Source: Acidobacteriota bacterium (GTDB lineage Bacteria > Actinomycetota > Acidimicrobiia > Acidimicrobiales > SHLQ01). From it: a DNA stretch of 18,187 nucleotides. The translations under genes were made by a program, and so were the position numbers. The notes beneath the pieces were generated by a model. It was given only the letters and a program-made list of their open reading frames with translations, was not told where the DNA came from and ran no database searches. The stretch covers positions 1 to 18,187 of the forward strand of contig JADFOM010000016.1 of the NCBI GenBank assembly GCA_022562835.1. The letters are read 5' to 3'. Positions 7,351 to 15,589 of this stretch are shown piece by piece (within the stretch, counting starts at the first letter, position 1; each line of letters begins with the position of its first letter).

Positions 7351-8253
7351 TTGCACGTCGCACGGCTCAAAGGTCTTGCCCGTGCCCATCTCGACACCGC
7401 AACGATCGAGGGCGAGATCGTCTCGCTACCCGACGGTGCTGTCACAGTGCTCGACGGGCACATGATGGCTTCTGTCGGCGCTGACCTCGGCACGCTGTAT
7501 TTGCGAGTGGCATTAGATCGGCCAAAACGCCTCACGGTCTTCGCCGACGACCCGGGGGTGGTCGCGCGACACTGTGCCGGGCTCGCTCTGTCGACCGATG
7601 TCCGTGGGCCCGACGGCGAGGCATCGCTGGCCGTACCGCTGCCCGACATCGTCGGTGGCCTCAGCGATGTTGCGTTGGTGGGACTGCTGCGTGACACCGG
7701 ACTTGATGTCTCGGTCGAACACGGACGAGCGATCGGCACGCTGCACGGTCTGGTCGTCGCGCGCCTCGCACCCGATGGGTCGCTCGAGGTCGGCGTCGGC
7801 GAGGTCGACATGGCTGCAGCGACCATGATGAACGGCACCGACGCGGCGGCGCTCGCGCGCGTCGTGGAGCAGGTTCGACTACATCGGGTGTCCGGACGAC
7901 GTCATCCGATCGGACGGTTATCGTCTGCGCGATGGTTGCGCTCAGCGCTGCGTGAAGACCCGGCCCAGATCGCGCCGGGCGAGTGGCGAGATGTCGAGCC
8001 CATCAAACCGTCGAAAGGCGTTCGGGACGAGACACCCGCCTGCGCCTTGATCGATGCAAACCGGTTGGTCGTCTGCACCGCGGTGCTTGACCGCACGCTG
8101 ATACCCGAAGTACTTGACCAGTGCAGCCGTTTCGACGTCCACTTCGTGAGCATCGCCGTGCCGCCCAACGACGTCCTGTTGGCAACCCGGTTGACGAATG
8201 ATCTGTTCGCAGTCGAGTCGTCGGTGGTCGAGGTGACCCCACCATGGGTATGA
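7351..8253 (+). CDS. uncharacterised protein between rpmE and prfA
   Basis: The product is 300 aa. TTG 7351 is chosen because GAGG (7341-7344) lies 6 nt upstream and the previous gene ends only 20 bases before; the open frame extends back to 7033, antiparallel to nothing conserved and overlapping rpmE. I do not recognise the family. The protein is soluble-looking, with no signal peptide, membrane segment, cysteine cluster or nucleotide-binding loop. The N-terminal two-thirds is rich in alternating beta-like segments (for example LTVFADDPGVVARHCAG and LHGLVVARLAPDGSLEVGVG). A linker rich in R, P and S (about 185-225) leads to a C-terminal domain of about 75 aa. Its place in the rho-rpmE-prfA-prmC-tsaC block suggests a housekeeping role near translation, but this is only positional. 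Confidence 0.75.
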   Translation: MHVARLKGLARAHLDTATIEGEIVSLPDGAVTVLDGHMMASVGADLGTLYLRVALDRPKRLTVFADDPGVVARHCAGLALSTDVRGPDGEASLAVPLPDIVGGLSDVALVGLLRDTGLDVSVEHGRAIGTLHGLVVARLAPDGSLEVGVGEVDMAAATMMNGTDAAALARVVEQVRLHRVSGRRHPIGRLSSARWLRSALREDPAQIAPGEWRDVEPIKPSKGVRDETPACALIDANRLVVCTAVLDRTLIPEVLDQCSRFDVHFVSIAVPPNDVLLATRLTNDLFAVESSVVEVTPPWV

Positions 8254-8294
8254 AGGCAGTGGCGGGGTCGACTAGGTCGATGAATCACCGCCGC

Positions 8295-8308
8295 TAGCAT
8301 CCCAGGCG
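8295..8308 (+). promoter_or_regulatory. candidate -10 element for a leaderless prfA transcript
   Basis: TAGCAT (8295-8300) fits TANNNT and would place transcription start at 8307-8308, the GTG start of prfA. There is no Shine-Dalgarno sequence in front of that GTG, and the 54-base gap from the previous gene leaves room for an internal promoter. The motif is weak evidence on its own. Confidence 0.3.
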
Positions 8309-9381
8309 TGGAGATCGCTGATCGACTCGAGGCAATCGAGGCAGAACTTGCGGATAGCGAAACGCGCCTCGCCGACCCCGCGGTCGTGTCCGACCCCACT
8401 CGTCTCGAGGAACTGGCGCGTCGACACAAAGAACTCAGCGAGTTGTCGTCGGTGGGACGTGCGCTCACCGAGGCCAGTACTGATCTGACCGAGGCTCGAA
8501 ACCTGGCGACCGACGCCAACGGTGAGGATGCCGCCGAATACGGGGAGATGGCCGACGAACTCGCGAAGCAGGTCGAAGATCTAACGCAACAGTTCCGGTT
8601 GTTACTCGTTCCCGCAGATCCCGACGATGACCGCAACGTCATTGTCGAAATTCGTGGTGCCGAAGGCGGCGAGGAAGCCAACCTGTTCGCCCGGGACCTT
8701 CGCGACATGTATGTCGCTTACGCCAAACGTGTGGGTTGGTCGGTTGCGCAACTCTCAGGTCAGCTGTCGGACATGGGTGGTTTCACCGAGGTAACGCTGT
8801 CACTCAAGGGTGCAGGTGTCTGGGCGCGGCTCAAACACGAGGGTGGACCTCACCGGGTGCAACGTGTTCCAACGACCGAGTCGCAGGGCCGAGTCCACAC
8901 CTCGAGTGCCACGGTCACGGTGTTGCCCGAGGCCGAGGAGGTCGACATCGTCATCGACGAGAACGATCTCGAGATCAACGTGTACCGATCGTCGGGCCCG
9001 GGCGGTCAGTCCGTCAACACAACCGACTCCGCCGTGAGGGTTACACACAAGCCGACCGGTGTAGTGGTCTCAATGCAGGATGAGAAGAGCCAACTTCAGA
9101 ACAAGGCAAAGGCTCTGCGAGTCCTGCGCGCTCGTCTCTACGCAGCCGAACAGGACCGAAAGCGCGCAGAGCTCTCCGAGTCCAGGCGTGATCAGATCGG
9201 CGGGGGAGGACGGTCGGAGAAGATTCGGACCTACAACTACAAGGACAACCGGGTCACCGATCATCGCATCGGTCTCACGCTCTACAAGCTGGACCGTATC
9301 GTCGCCGGCGAACTCGATGAGATCACGGACGCGCTTGTGAGTGACGAACGGGAGCGTCAGCTCGGCCTAATCGATCCATGA
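8308..9381 (+). CDS. prfA: peptide chain release factor 1
   Basis: It recognises UAA and UAG in the ribosomal A site and triggers peptidyl-tRNA hydrolysis. The product is 357 aa from the GTG at 8308, a normal RF1 length. Residues 1-100 form the helical domain 1. The stop-codon reading motif is P188-T189-T190 (RF1-type PxT; RF2 would have SPF). The catalytic GGQ is at 232-234 in SGPGGQSVNTTDSAVR, and the downstream KSQLQNKAKALRVL helix is conserved. The C-terminal domain includes GGGGRSEKIRTYNYKDNRVTDHR in two conserved pieces. The stop overlaps the prmC start by 4 bases (ATGA), so the factor and the enzyme that methylates its GGQ glutamine are translationally coupled. Confidence 0.97.
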   Translation: MEIADRLEAIEAELADSETRLADPAVVSDPTRLEELARRHKELSELSSVGRALTEASTDLTEARNLATDANGEDAAEYGEMADELAKQVEDLTQQFRLLLVPADPDDDRNVIVEIRGAEGGEEANLFARDLRDMYVAYAKRVGWSVAQLSGQLSDMGGFTEVTLSLKGAGVWARLKHEGGPHRVQRVPTTESQGRVHTSSATVTVLPEAEEVDIVIDENDLEINVYRSSGPGGQSVNTTDSAVRVTHKPTGVVVSMQDEKSQLQNKAKALRVLRARLYAAEQDRKRAELSESRRDQIGGGGRSEKIRTYNYKDNRVTDHRIGLTLYKLDRIVAGELDEITDALVSDERERQLGLIDP

Positions 9382-10250
9382 CCGAAGTCGGAGACATGGC
9401 GGTGACATGGCGCGTGCTTCATGAAGAGGCGGTGAGCGCGTTGTCGGAGCTGGACTCATCCGCGGTCGACGTTCGCTGGATGATAGAGGAGGCGACTGGT
9501 GCAACACCTCAGGAGTTCCCGACACAGCTCGACAAACTCGTGACGGTGCAGGCCAAGGCTCGCTTCGACTCCATGGTGCGTCGTCGGCTCGATGGAGAGC
9601 CGATGCAATACGTCCTGGGACGATGGGAGTTCCGTCGGCTCGACCTAGCGGTTGATCCTCGAGTCTTGATCCCGCGTCCAGAGACCGAAGTGGTCGCCGG
9701 AATTGCCATCGCGGAATTGAAGGTGCGGGGCGCAGAATCGCCAAAGGCGTTGGATCTCGGAACGGGGTCAGGCGCCATCGCGTTGGCCATCGCGGACGAA
9801 TGTGTCGAGACGTTCGTGTGGGCGGTTGATGCTTCGGCCGACGCTCTTGTCGTCGCCCGCGCCAACCTTGCAGGTCTGGGCGCTGCCGCGACAAGAGTGC
9901 AAATGCTTGAGAGCAACTGGTTCGACGGACTTGATCCATCGCTTCGTGGTGAGTTCGACGTTGTGATCTCGAACCCTCCCTATGTTGCGCGCGACGAGCA
10001 TCTACCAGCGGTCGTACGTCACTGGGAACCAGAAATGGCGCTCGTCGCTGGTCCGAGTGGGTTTGAGTCGGTGAGCCACATCGTCGAGTCCTCGCTCGAG
10101 TGGTTGACTCCAAGGGGGCTGTTGGTCGTCGAGATCGCTCCCGGTCAGGCTGAAAAAGCGCGACGTCTGGCGCAGGCCGTCGGGTTCTCCGACGCCGACG
10201 TGCGCGACGATCTCAGCGGCCGTCCTCGCGCTCTGGTCGCAAGGCGATGA
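9378..10250 (+). CDS. prmC: peptide chain release factor N5-glutamine methyltransferase
   Basis: It transfers a methyl group from S-adenosylmethionine to the GGQ glutamine of RF1 and RF2 (EC 2.1.1.297). The product is 290 aa, a standard PrmC length. The N-terminal helical release-factor-binding domain (about 1-85) is followed by the family motif IPRPETE (98-104), the SAM-binding loop DLGTGSGAIA (126-135) and the catalytic NPPY at 199-202. ATG 9378 overlaps the prfA stop, and the 3' end overlaps tsaC by 4 bases. ATG 9396 is an alternative start, but it has poorer spacing from any ribosome-binding site. Confidence 0.96.
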   Translation: MTEVGDMAVTWRVLHEEAVSALSELDSSAVDVRWMIEEATGATPQEFPTQLDKLVTVQAKARFDSMVRRRLDGEPMQYVLGRWEFRRLDLAVDPRVLIPRPETEVVAGIAIAELKVRGAESPKALDLGTGSGAIALAIADECVETFVWAVDASADALVVARANLAGLGAAATRVQMLESNWFDGLDPSLRGEFDVVISNPPYVARDEHLPAVVRHWEPEMALVAGPSGFESVSHIVESSLEWLTPRGLLVVEIAPGQAEKARRLAQAVGFSDADVRDDLSGRPRALVARR

Positions 10251-10828
10251 TGGACCCTGATCTCTGCGACGCCCTTGAGATGGGCGCAGTGGTCGCGATG
10301 GCGACTGACACTGTCTACGGGCTTGTTGCCCGGGCCGAGGATCCCCTCGGATACGAGCGACTGTTCAAGCTGAAGGGAAGGGACCGGACAAAACCCATAG
10401 CGGTGCTGGTAGGCGATCTCGAACAGGCATTGAATCTGGTGGAGGATCCGCACGGATCGCTTAGAAAGGCGGCGTCACTGTGGCCGGGCCCACTGACCGT
10501 GGTTGCACCAAAACGGGCCGATGCTCCCGGGCATCTCGGCGACGAACGCGGCACCATCGGGGTGCGTTGTCCGGCTGACGAAGAGCTGGTCTTGCTGATC
10601 GAACGCTGTGGTCCGCTGGCGGCGTCCAGCGCGAACCGAGCCGGTCAAACGACGTTGACCGATGCCGAAGCGGTACGACGGGAGTTCGGCCACTCCCTAG
10701 CCGTCGTTGCGGACGGCGGCGACTCCGAGCAGCGCGCCTCGACCGTGGTCGATGTGTCCGTGCGGCCTTGGTTGTTGTTGCGCGAGGGCCCGGTCACACC
10801 CGCACAGCTCAGAGTTCTGCTCGACTAG
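10247..10828 (+). CDS. tsaC: L-threonylcarbamoyladenylate synthase
   Basis: It makes threonylcarbamoyl-AMP from threonine, bicarbonate and ATP (EC 2.7.7.87), the first step of t6A37 tRNA modification. At 193 aa it consists of the YrdC domain alone, without the Sua5 C-terminal domain. The N-terminal ATDTVYGL (19-26), the K43-G44-R45 motif (KxR) with K49-P50, and S128-A-N130 (SxN) are the expected ATP/threonine site residues. It is the last gene of the block: the next gene is convergent, 29 bases away. It overlaps prmC by ATGA, and ATG 10250 would be one codon further in. Confidence 0.93.
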   Translation: MMDPDLCDALEMGAVVAMATDTVYGLVARAEDPLGYERLFKLKGRDRTKPIAVLVGDLEQALNLVEDPHGSLRKAASLWPGPLTVVAPKRADAPGHLGDERGTIGVRCPADEELVLLIERCGPLAASSANRAGQTTLTDAEAVRREFGHSLAVVADGGDSEQRASTVVDVSVRPWLLLREGPVTPAQLRVLLD

Positions 10829-10857
10829 GGCCTAGGCCGCTCGCACGTCCGGCTACC

Positions 10858-11733
10858 TCAAGTGGGAGTTTCCTGATGCGGCGAATAGATCGCGGTGTGG
10901 ACGACGTCGGCGACGCGCCGTGAACCTTCGGTCAGTGCGCAGTCAACAACAACGAATCGGTGGCCCCTACGCTCGTACTCATCGCGGACGCGCCCACACG
11001 TGAGAATGAGCTGCTCGTCGTGCACAAGCCCATGCATCGTGATGTCGCTCGATACGTGAATCCAGGGGCCTAGGGCGACATTTGACGAGAGAAGTGAGTT
11101 GGCGAGCTCTGCGAACCAACCCGGTTGAGCAACCCTCTCCCGAGTGAATACCGATGCCGGTGCGCCAATCGTTTCGAGGTAGTCGACCGATTGCGCGCCG
11201 TGAAATTGTTCGGCCCAGGGCGCGAGCGTCGTACCGGTAGAGAGCGAGTTGGGTGAGGCGATTGGAAGTGTCTTGGGCAATTCGGGAGCCGCCTCCATGT
11301 CGATTTGGTGAGGCGTGGCCTGGGATCGTGCGCTGGCTAGCCCGGAGACCTTGAGCTCACCATTGGAGTCCGCGAGGGCCAATACCATTTCGTCGTCGGA
11401 CGCTTCTTGGTCAGATGATGCGCTAATCGTCACCCGATCGCCGTGGTAGACCGGCATAGAGAACCTGGCGGAGATGGATCCTTCCGATAACCAGTCGAGG
11501 CCCCATTTGGTCACCGGTGGGTGCGCCATATAAGCCAGCAGCACAACTCCGGGCACCAGTCCACCATCAAAACCGTACGAGCGCGCCACGGTGTCGTCGT
11601 GCATGCGGTTTCGCGATTTGGTCGCTGTGTTGTAGGCCTTCAGCGAGAAGCCAAGCCTTGGTGTCATCGCTTTGTCCATCGCCGCCACAATGCCATCCTC
11701 GAGGCGGCTGGTGTCCGCCCTACTTTGGGCCAC
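10858..11733 (-). CDS. MaoC-like double-hotdog protein
   Basis: The product is 291 aa from a GTG at 11733 that overlaps the upstream decarboxylase-like gene by 14 bases; a GTG at 11688 preceded by GAGGAT, or the ATG at 11679, may be the true start. Residues 23-140 resemble the MaoC/(R)-hydratase hotdog: N42-R-M-H45-D-D47 followed by ARSYGFDGGLVPG. The second half (about 215-285, with HRFVVVDCALTEG and VVHTAIYSP) looks like a second hotdog. In true (R)-specific enoyl-CoA hydratases the motif is D-x-N-P-x-H-x-D; here the catalytic Asp position is S40 and the Pro is R43, so hydratase activity is doubtful. Co-directional overlap with the decarboxylase-like gene implies a shared pathway with unknown substrate. 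Confidence 0.68.
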   Translation of the reverse strand: MAQSRADTSRLEDGIVAAMDKAMTPRLGFSLKAYNTATKSRNRMHDDTVARSYGFDGGLVPGVVLLAYMAHPPVTKWGLDWLSEGSISARFSMPVYHGDRVTISASSDQEASDDEMVLALADSNGELKVSGLASARSQATPHQIDMEAAPELPKTLPIASPNSLSTGTTLAPWAEQFHGAQSVDYLETIGAPASVFTRERVAQPGWFAELANSLLSSNVALGPWIHVSSDITMHGLVHDEQLILTCGRVRDEYERRGHRFVVVDCALTEGSRRVADVVHTAIYSPHQETPT

Positions 11734-12478
11734 CGCCGGTGCCGGGCCAACGCGATCCGCCGATCACGTCGGCGTGGGGCCAGAACGCGTCGGGATCGAG
11801 GATTCCAGCCTTGGTGATGTCACGGGCCTTCGGCTGATGGGTCACGAGCTGTGCAGAAAGCTGCTCTTCGAGCGGGAGGTAACGCGCAATGGGATCCCAA
11901 GGGCTGTCGAGAAGGCGGAGCTGCCCATCGAGTTCCTCGATGTGGCGCTGTTCGAACGTGGTAGCGACGTCGACGACGTGCGGCGGGAAGTCGTATTCCT
12001 TTTCGACTGAGCCCACCGCTCGGGAATACTTTGTCCACCATTCGTGCTCGGTGAAGTCGCCGACGATTGGTTCGGACGTACCGGTCACGTCCCCCTCGAA
12101 TTCCAGGAATGTGTAACCCTGGTGAATTGTGCGGGCCTCGACGTGATCACCGAGACGGTAGAAACGAATGTCGCAGAGAAACTTCGGCTGTCCGTTGAGC
12201 TCGCCGGAGATGAAGACGGCGGCTTCTTGGTCGATGCCCATGCCGAGGCTGTAAAAACCGTCGGTGCCATCGAACGTCGCCGGCACCTTGACACTTACTC
12301 CATACTCGGGTTCGCCATGCACCGGGACGCAGTAAACGCCGACGGTCACGGTCGGCTCACCAGCGCTGAAACCGGGAGGGAGGAGCTGGGCTATGCCGGC
12401 CGGGTCGGTGCGATATTTGACGACTAGTTTCGGCCAACCGGCAATCTCGCCGGGTCGGCTCATCGGGGTCTCGGTCAT
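11720..12478 (-). CDS. acetoacetate decarboxylase family protein
   Basis: The product is 252 aa from the ATG at 12476-12478, preceded by AGGAGA at good spacing; upstream in-frame codons belong to the promoter region. The fold is recognised from PGEIAGWPKLVVKYRTDP, the LPPGF element (33-37) and GELNGQPKFLCDI (92-104). K99 aligns with the Schiff-base lysine (K115 of the clostridial enzyme) and E93 with the conserved glutamate. The second lysine, K116, which tunes the pKa of the first, is F100 here. Relatives lacking that neighbour do other Schiff-base chemistry, so decarboxylation of acetoacetate should not be assumed. It leads a two-gene leftward unit with the hotdog protein and is divergent from an SDR gene. 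Confidence 0.8.
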   Translation of the reverse strand: MTETPMSRPGEIAGWPKLVVKYRTDPAGIAQLLPPGFSAGEPTVTVGVYCVPVHGEPEYGVSVKVPATFDGTDGFYSLGMGIDQEAAVFISGELNGQPKFLCDIRFYRLGDHVEARTIHQGYTFLEFEGDVTGTSEPIVGDFTEHEWWTKYSRAVGSVEKEYDFPPHVVDVATTFEQRHIEELDGQLRLLDSPWDPIARYLPLEEQLSAQLVTHQPKARDITKAGILDPDAFWPHADVIGGSRWPGTGGGPK

Positions 12479-12534
12479 GGCTATCTCCTGGGGTCGTATT
12501 TGCGCGTGTCGGTAGATCTCTGCAAAAGTAGTCC

Positions 12535-12559
12535 TGTAACGCTGTGATAGAATCTTATG
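12535..12559 (+). promoter_or_regulatory. extended -10 promoter overlapped by putative TetR operator (site A)
   Basis: TGATAGAAT (12545-12553) is an extended -10 element, matching TATAAT at 5 of 6 positions plus the TGn extension, oriented towards the SDR gene; no good -35 is seen. The sequence CTGTAACGCTGT at 12534-12545 overlaps it and is identical to a 12-base stretch just upstream of the cluster's TetR gene (site B). A repressor bound here would block the SDR promoter and sit next to the divergent decarboxylase-like gene. The element itself has only a poor second half-site. Confidence 0.5.
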
Positions 12560-12621
12560 GCGGCGTGTGATCCCATGCAAGACGAATCCTGCATCACATC
12601 CATGCACCGGCGAGGCTGAAA

Positions 12622-13512
12622 ATGAACGACACTCTGGACATCAATGGAATGGTTGCCGTCGTCACCGGCGGCGCGAACGGCATCGGCAAAGGAGTCGTGA
12701 CCGCGTTGCTTCGCCGTGGTGCGACCGTGGTGATAGCGGACATCGAAGCCGATGTCATCGATCTCACCGTCGCCGAACTCGCGGACATCGGCTCAATTTC
12801 CGGTATGCGTACCGACGTAACCGACGAAGATTCGGTGGAGGCGCTCGCCGACCACGTCTATGACATCCACGGAAAGTGCAACCTGTTGTTCAACAACGCG
12901 GGCGTCACCTCGGGTGGTGGCGGCAAGCCTTGGCAACAGGAACCCAATGATTGGCGTTGGTGTTTCGGCGTGAATGTCTTTGGGATGGCCATCGGCACGT
13001 CAACCTTTGTGCCGCGCATGATCGATTCGGGTGAACCTGGCCAGGTGATCAACACCTCATCGGGCGATGGTGGGTTCGCGCCTGTGCCAACGGCGTCGGT
13101 CTATGCCGCCTCGAAGGCGGCGGTGAGCTGCTTCACCGAAGCCTTGCACCATAATCTCGTCAGCGAGGGCACGGAACTACGCGCCTCGGTGTTCTATCCC
13201 TCCGGTGGGATGCTGAACACTGGGCTCTTTACCGCTCAGCGAAATCGCCCCGAACATCTTCAGCGAGTCGGTGAGGGCACCGGCCGTAAGTCGATGAGCT
13301 TCGACGACCTGGTCGAGTTGGTCACCAAGGCGCGGGGTGAGAAGCCACAGATCGCCGATCTCGACGAACTTGGTGAGTTCGTAGTCGATGGCGTGGCCGA
13401 GCGGCGCTTCATTATCGGCCGAGACCTCGAGGACACCGTCGAGTTGTTGCATAGGCGCGCCGACGCCATCGGGCGTTTCGAAGTCCCGCCATGCCACGAC
13501 ATGGGCATTTAG
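12622..13512 (+). CDS. short-chain dehydrogenase/reductase (classical SDR)
   Basis: The product is 296 aa from the ATG at 12622, with GAGG (12612-12615) 6 nt upstream. It is a classical SDR: cofactor loop TGGANGIG (15-22), D40 at the end of the second strand (favouring NAD(H) over NADP(H)), NNAG (91-94), N118, S146/S147 and the catalytic Y161-x3-K165 (YAASK). A 60-residue C-terminal extension after the core ends in RFEVPPCHDMGI. It would oxidise a secondary alcohol or reduce a ketone on an unknown substrate. It is followed after 53 bases by the DUF1214 gene on the same strand. Its 5' leader also holds the inverted repeat TGTGAT (12566-12571)/ATCACA (12593-12598). Confidence 0.9.
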   Translation: MNDTLDINGMVAVVTGGANGIGKGVVTALLRRGATVVIADIEADVIDLTVAELADIGSISGMRTDVTDEDSVEALADHVYDIHGKCNLLFNNAGVTSGGGGKPWQQEPNDWRWCFGVNVFGMAIGTSTFVPRMIDSGEPGQVINTSSGDGGFAPVPTASVYAASKAAVSCFTEALHHNLVSEGTELRASVFYPSGGMLNTGLFTAQRNRPEHLQRVGEGTGRKSMSFDDLVELVTKARGEKPQIADLDELGEFVVDGVAERRFIIGRDLEDTVELLHRRADAIGRFEVPPCHDMGI

Positions 13513-13565
13513 CTGTGCACCGCACTACGACATCAGCCGGGCGTAGGTTTGATTAGAGGGGCTAG

Positions 13566-14738
13566 ATGACCGACGCAAGCGACGAAGCCACACGCCGACT
13601 GATCGAGGGAGACGCCTGGCGCGATTTCTGTGACACGCTGAAGGAAGCGGGCGAGGTCGTCCTCAGCGAGACGCCAGACGCGAACCCGATCGATCGAGTC
13701 GAGGGTTATCGCTACCTTGTACGGATGATGCTGATGGCGGACTTCCGTGCCATCTCGCGCTCAACTCCAGCTCAGAAACAAAAGATCGGCGTGATCCCTC
13801 CGCCGTTGCGAGGGGGCATTGGTGTCCAGTCGCCCGACCAAGACCACATCGTGCAACCCGTCGATCCGTCGATCCCATACCGAATCACGGGCGAGCGCGG
13901 GAGCGCTCCCTATGTACACCTCTCTGCCTGGACCCCACCCATCCCTGATTGGGTCGGCTCAAAACCGATTGGACACCGAGCGGTCGGGATGCTCGATGAG
14001 TTCAATCCGAACAGTGCGGTAACGCCGTTCACGGCGATGCTCGACGAGTTCACCGACGGAGACGGCAAAGTCGATTTCATCGTGTCGACAACAGACCCGG
14101 GTGGCGGCAACTGGATGCAGATCGCCGAGGGGACCCGCGAGCTGATGGGACGCGTCGTTTATGACGATCGTGCAAATCAGACAAAACCGCGTCTGTCGAT
14201 CGAACCTCTCAGCGACGTCGTGGCGTCCAACACACCTTCACCGGGGGAATTCTCCCGCGCACTTGCGGTCGGAGCACAGATGGTGCTGGGGATTCAGACC
14301 GACTACGCGGCGTGGACCAGCGATCTCCGAAAGAGCGAGAACCGGCTTCAACTGACCAACGATCACTACAGGCGGATCGGTGGGTCACCTGACGACCGGC
14401 ACTTCGAATTCGGCTATTGGCGGATCGCCGCCGACGAGGCGCTCGTGATCGAATTCGTCCCACCCATCTGTCGTCAGTGGAACTTCCAGTTGTGCAACCA
14501 TTGGATGGAGAACCTCGCCAACTACCTGACCGGCGATGGCTATGCGTCCTCGGTCGAGGTTGGTCCAGATGTCGACGGAGTCGTTCGTCTAGTAATGGCC
14601 AACAGCGAACCGAGCTCAGGCAATTGGGTCAAGGTCGGCGATCGCGACCACGGTGTGATGGGGTTGCGGTTCGTGGAACCCGAGTCGGTGCCAGAGGTGT
14701 CGATTCGGCTGGTCTCGCTGGCGAGCCTCGAGGGTTGA
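13566..14738 (+). CDS. DUF1214 domain-containing protein
   Basis: The product is 390 aa from the ATG at 13566, with GAGGG (13556-13560) 5 nt upstream. The C-terminal region with EFVPPICRQWNFQLCNHW followed by MENLANYL matches the DUF1214 signature (aromatic-rich W-x-x-Q-L-x-N-x-W). The N-terminal half has EGYRYLVRMMLMADFRA, typical of actinobacterial members. No signal peptide or membrane helix is seen. The biochemical function of this family is unknown to me. Members commonly occur beside SDR, TetR and amidohydrolase genes in actinobacterial catabolic clusters, which is the arrangement here. It ends 10 bases before the convergent TetR gene. Confidence 0.8.
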   Translation: MTDASDEATRRLIEGDAWRDFCDTLKEAGEVVLSETPDANPIDRVEGYRYLVRMMLMADFRAISRSTPAQKQKIGVIPPPLRGGIGVQSPDQDHIVQPVDPSIPYRITGERGSAPYVHLSAWTPPIPDWVGSKPIGHRAVGMLDEFNPNSAVTPFTAMLDEFTDGDGKVDFIVSTTDPGGGNWMQIAEGTRELMGRVVYDDRANQTKPRLSIEPLSDVVASNTPSPGEFSRALAVGAQMVLGIQTDYAAWTSDLRKSENRLQLTNDHYRRIGGSPDDRHFEFGYWRIAADEALVIEFVPPICRQWNFQLCNHWMENLANYLTGDGYASSVEVGPDVDGVVRLVMANSEPSSGNWVKVGDRDHGVMGLRFVEPESVPEVSIRLVSLASLEG

Positions 14739-14748
14739 TCGGGTGGGT

Positions 14749-15393
14749 TCAGCCGCTCTCGGTGAGCAGTCCTGCTATCAGGTTGTCGAGCTGGAACTCG
14801 TAGATCTTCGGCAAGTCTGCATCGGCCGATACCGCTTCGGCGACAGCGGGGTCCAGCGCATCCTGGCTGACGACCGCATCCGGTCCCGAGTAGTGGTAGG
14901 TCGAGGCCCCTTCGGGAAGTACGAATGTATCGAAGAGAAAGAAACAGGCGTTGAAGGTCAACAGGTTGTGCAGGGCGAAGCCGACCCGCTCCGCCGGGAG
15001 GCCGGCCTGTTGCAGTTCGTAGATCAGAATCTGTTGGGACTGAACGTATAGGTGGGGTATCTTCCCGGTCGCGGCGGCAACGGCTGACAGCGCGGGAAAC
15101 TGCGCAATCTGGTGACGAACCCCGACGATCACAGACTTGATTCTTTGATGGGGTGTGGATCCCGTGGCGCTCACCTCGCTGAGCTCGCGCTCCATGCGTT
15201 CGAGGAGATTGCTGAGCAGTTCCTCCTTGTTGCCTACATGCCAGTAGATCGTGGGCGGGGCGACCTCCAGATCGCCTGCTATGCGACGCATCGTGAGCGC
15301 TTCGACGCCCTCCGTTTCGACGATCCGCGATGCGGCATCGAGCACGTTGCCGGGGGTGATGCCCTGTGATTCTCGACTCTTGGGTTCGGCCAT
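14749..15393 (-). CDS. TetR family transcriptional regulator
   Basis: The product is 214 aa from the ATG at 15391-15393, with GGAG 4 nt upstream; an in-frame GTG at 15403-15405 would add four residues. The N-terminal helix-turn-helix is at 33-59, with ALTMRRIAGDLEVAPPTIYW followed by HVGNKEEL, a textbook TetR DNA-binding region. The rest is an all-helical ligand domain with no recognised specificity. It lies inside the cluster, divergent from the amidohydrolase and convergent with DUF1214. Related motifs at 12534-12552, 15413-15442 and 15541-15570 suggest that it represses itself and both divergent promoters. Confidence 0.92.
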   Translation of the reverse strand: MAEPKSRESQGITPGNVLDAASRIVETEGVEALTMRRIAGDLEVAPPTIYWHVGNKEELLSNLLERMERELSEVSATGSTPHQRIKSVIVGVRHQIAQFPALSAVAAATGKIPHLYVQSQQILIYELQQAGLPAERVGFALHNLLTFNACFFLFDTFVLPEGASTYHYSGPDAVVSQDALDPAVAEAVSADADLPKIYEFQLDNLIAGLLTESG

Positions 15394-15412
15394 CGGGCTC
15401 CGCACTGAGGCT

Positions 15413-15442
15413 CTGTAACGCTGTCAAAGAAACGGTACAGCG
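15413..15442 (-). promoter_or_regulatory. putative TetR operator (site B) over the tetR promoter
   Basis: CTGTAACGCTGT (15413-15424) is identical to site A. It begins the imperfect dyad TGTAACG (15414-15420) / CGGTACA (15433-15439), 6 of 7 complementary across 12 bases, and contains CGCTGT / ACAGCG (15419-15424 and 15437-15442). On the minus strand the same stretch contains TTGACA (15427-15422), a consensus -35 for the TetR gene. Autorepression is the natural reading. No good -10 element was found downstream. Confidence 0.5.
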
Positions 15443-15540
15443 GCGCGCGCGGTGCCGCAAGCATCGGTGCGAGATCGATCGTGCGACTGCTGGCGGCGAG
15501 AGGTCGGTCAGGTGTTGCGACCGGGCCGGAGATCTGGTTA

Positions 15541-15570
15541 ACTTTACGTGTTCGTATGACGGCGTTAAAG
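15541..15570 (+). promoter_or_regulatory. putative TetR operator (site C) upstream of the amidohydrolase
   Basis: On the minus strand, CTTTAACGCCGT (15570-15559) matches sites A and B at 10 of 12 positions. It forms an imperfect dyad, CTTTAACG ... CGTAAAG, reading inward on both strands. It sits 19 bases before the GTG start of the amidohydrolase and would control that gene. This is the weakest of the three sites. Confidence 0.38.
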
Positions 15571-15589
15571 AACTCACGAGGAGACAGCT

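Noticed and set aside
10829..10838. GGCCTAGGCC palindrome right after the tsaC stop as a terminator
   Set aside because: A 10-base palindrome with no loop and no U-run cannot form a usable hairpin; probably chance in the 29-base convergent gap.
11672..12427. Plus-strand open frames opposite the hotdog and decarboxylase-like genes
   Set aside because: The minus-strand frames carry family motifs, a good ribosome-binding site and a gene-gene overlap; the plus frames show none.
12566..12598. TGTGAT ... ATCACA inverted repeat resembling a CRP-type operator
   Set aside because: The half-sites are 21 bases apart rather than 6, so it does not fit the CRP consensus; it may be an mRNA hairpin. Mentioned only as part of the SDR leader.
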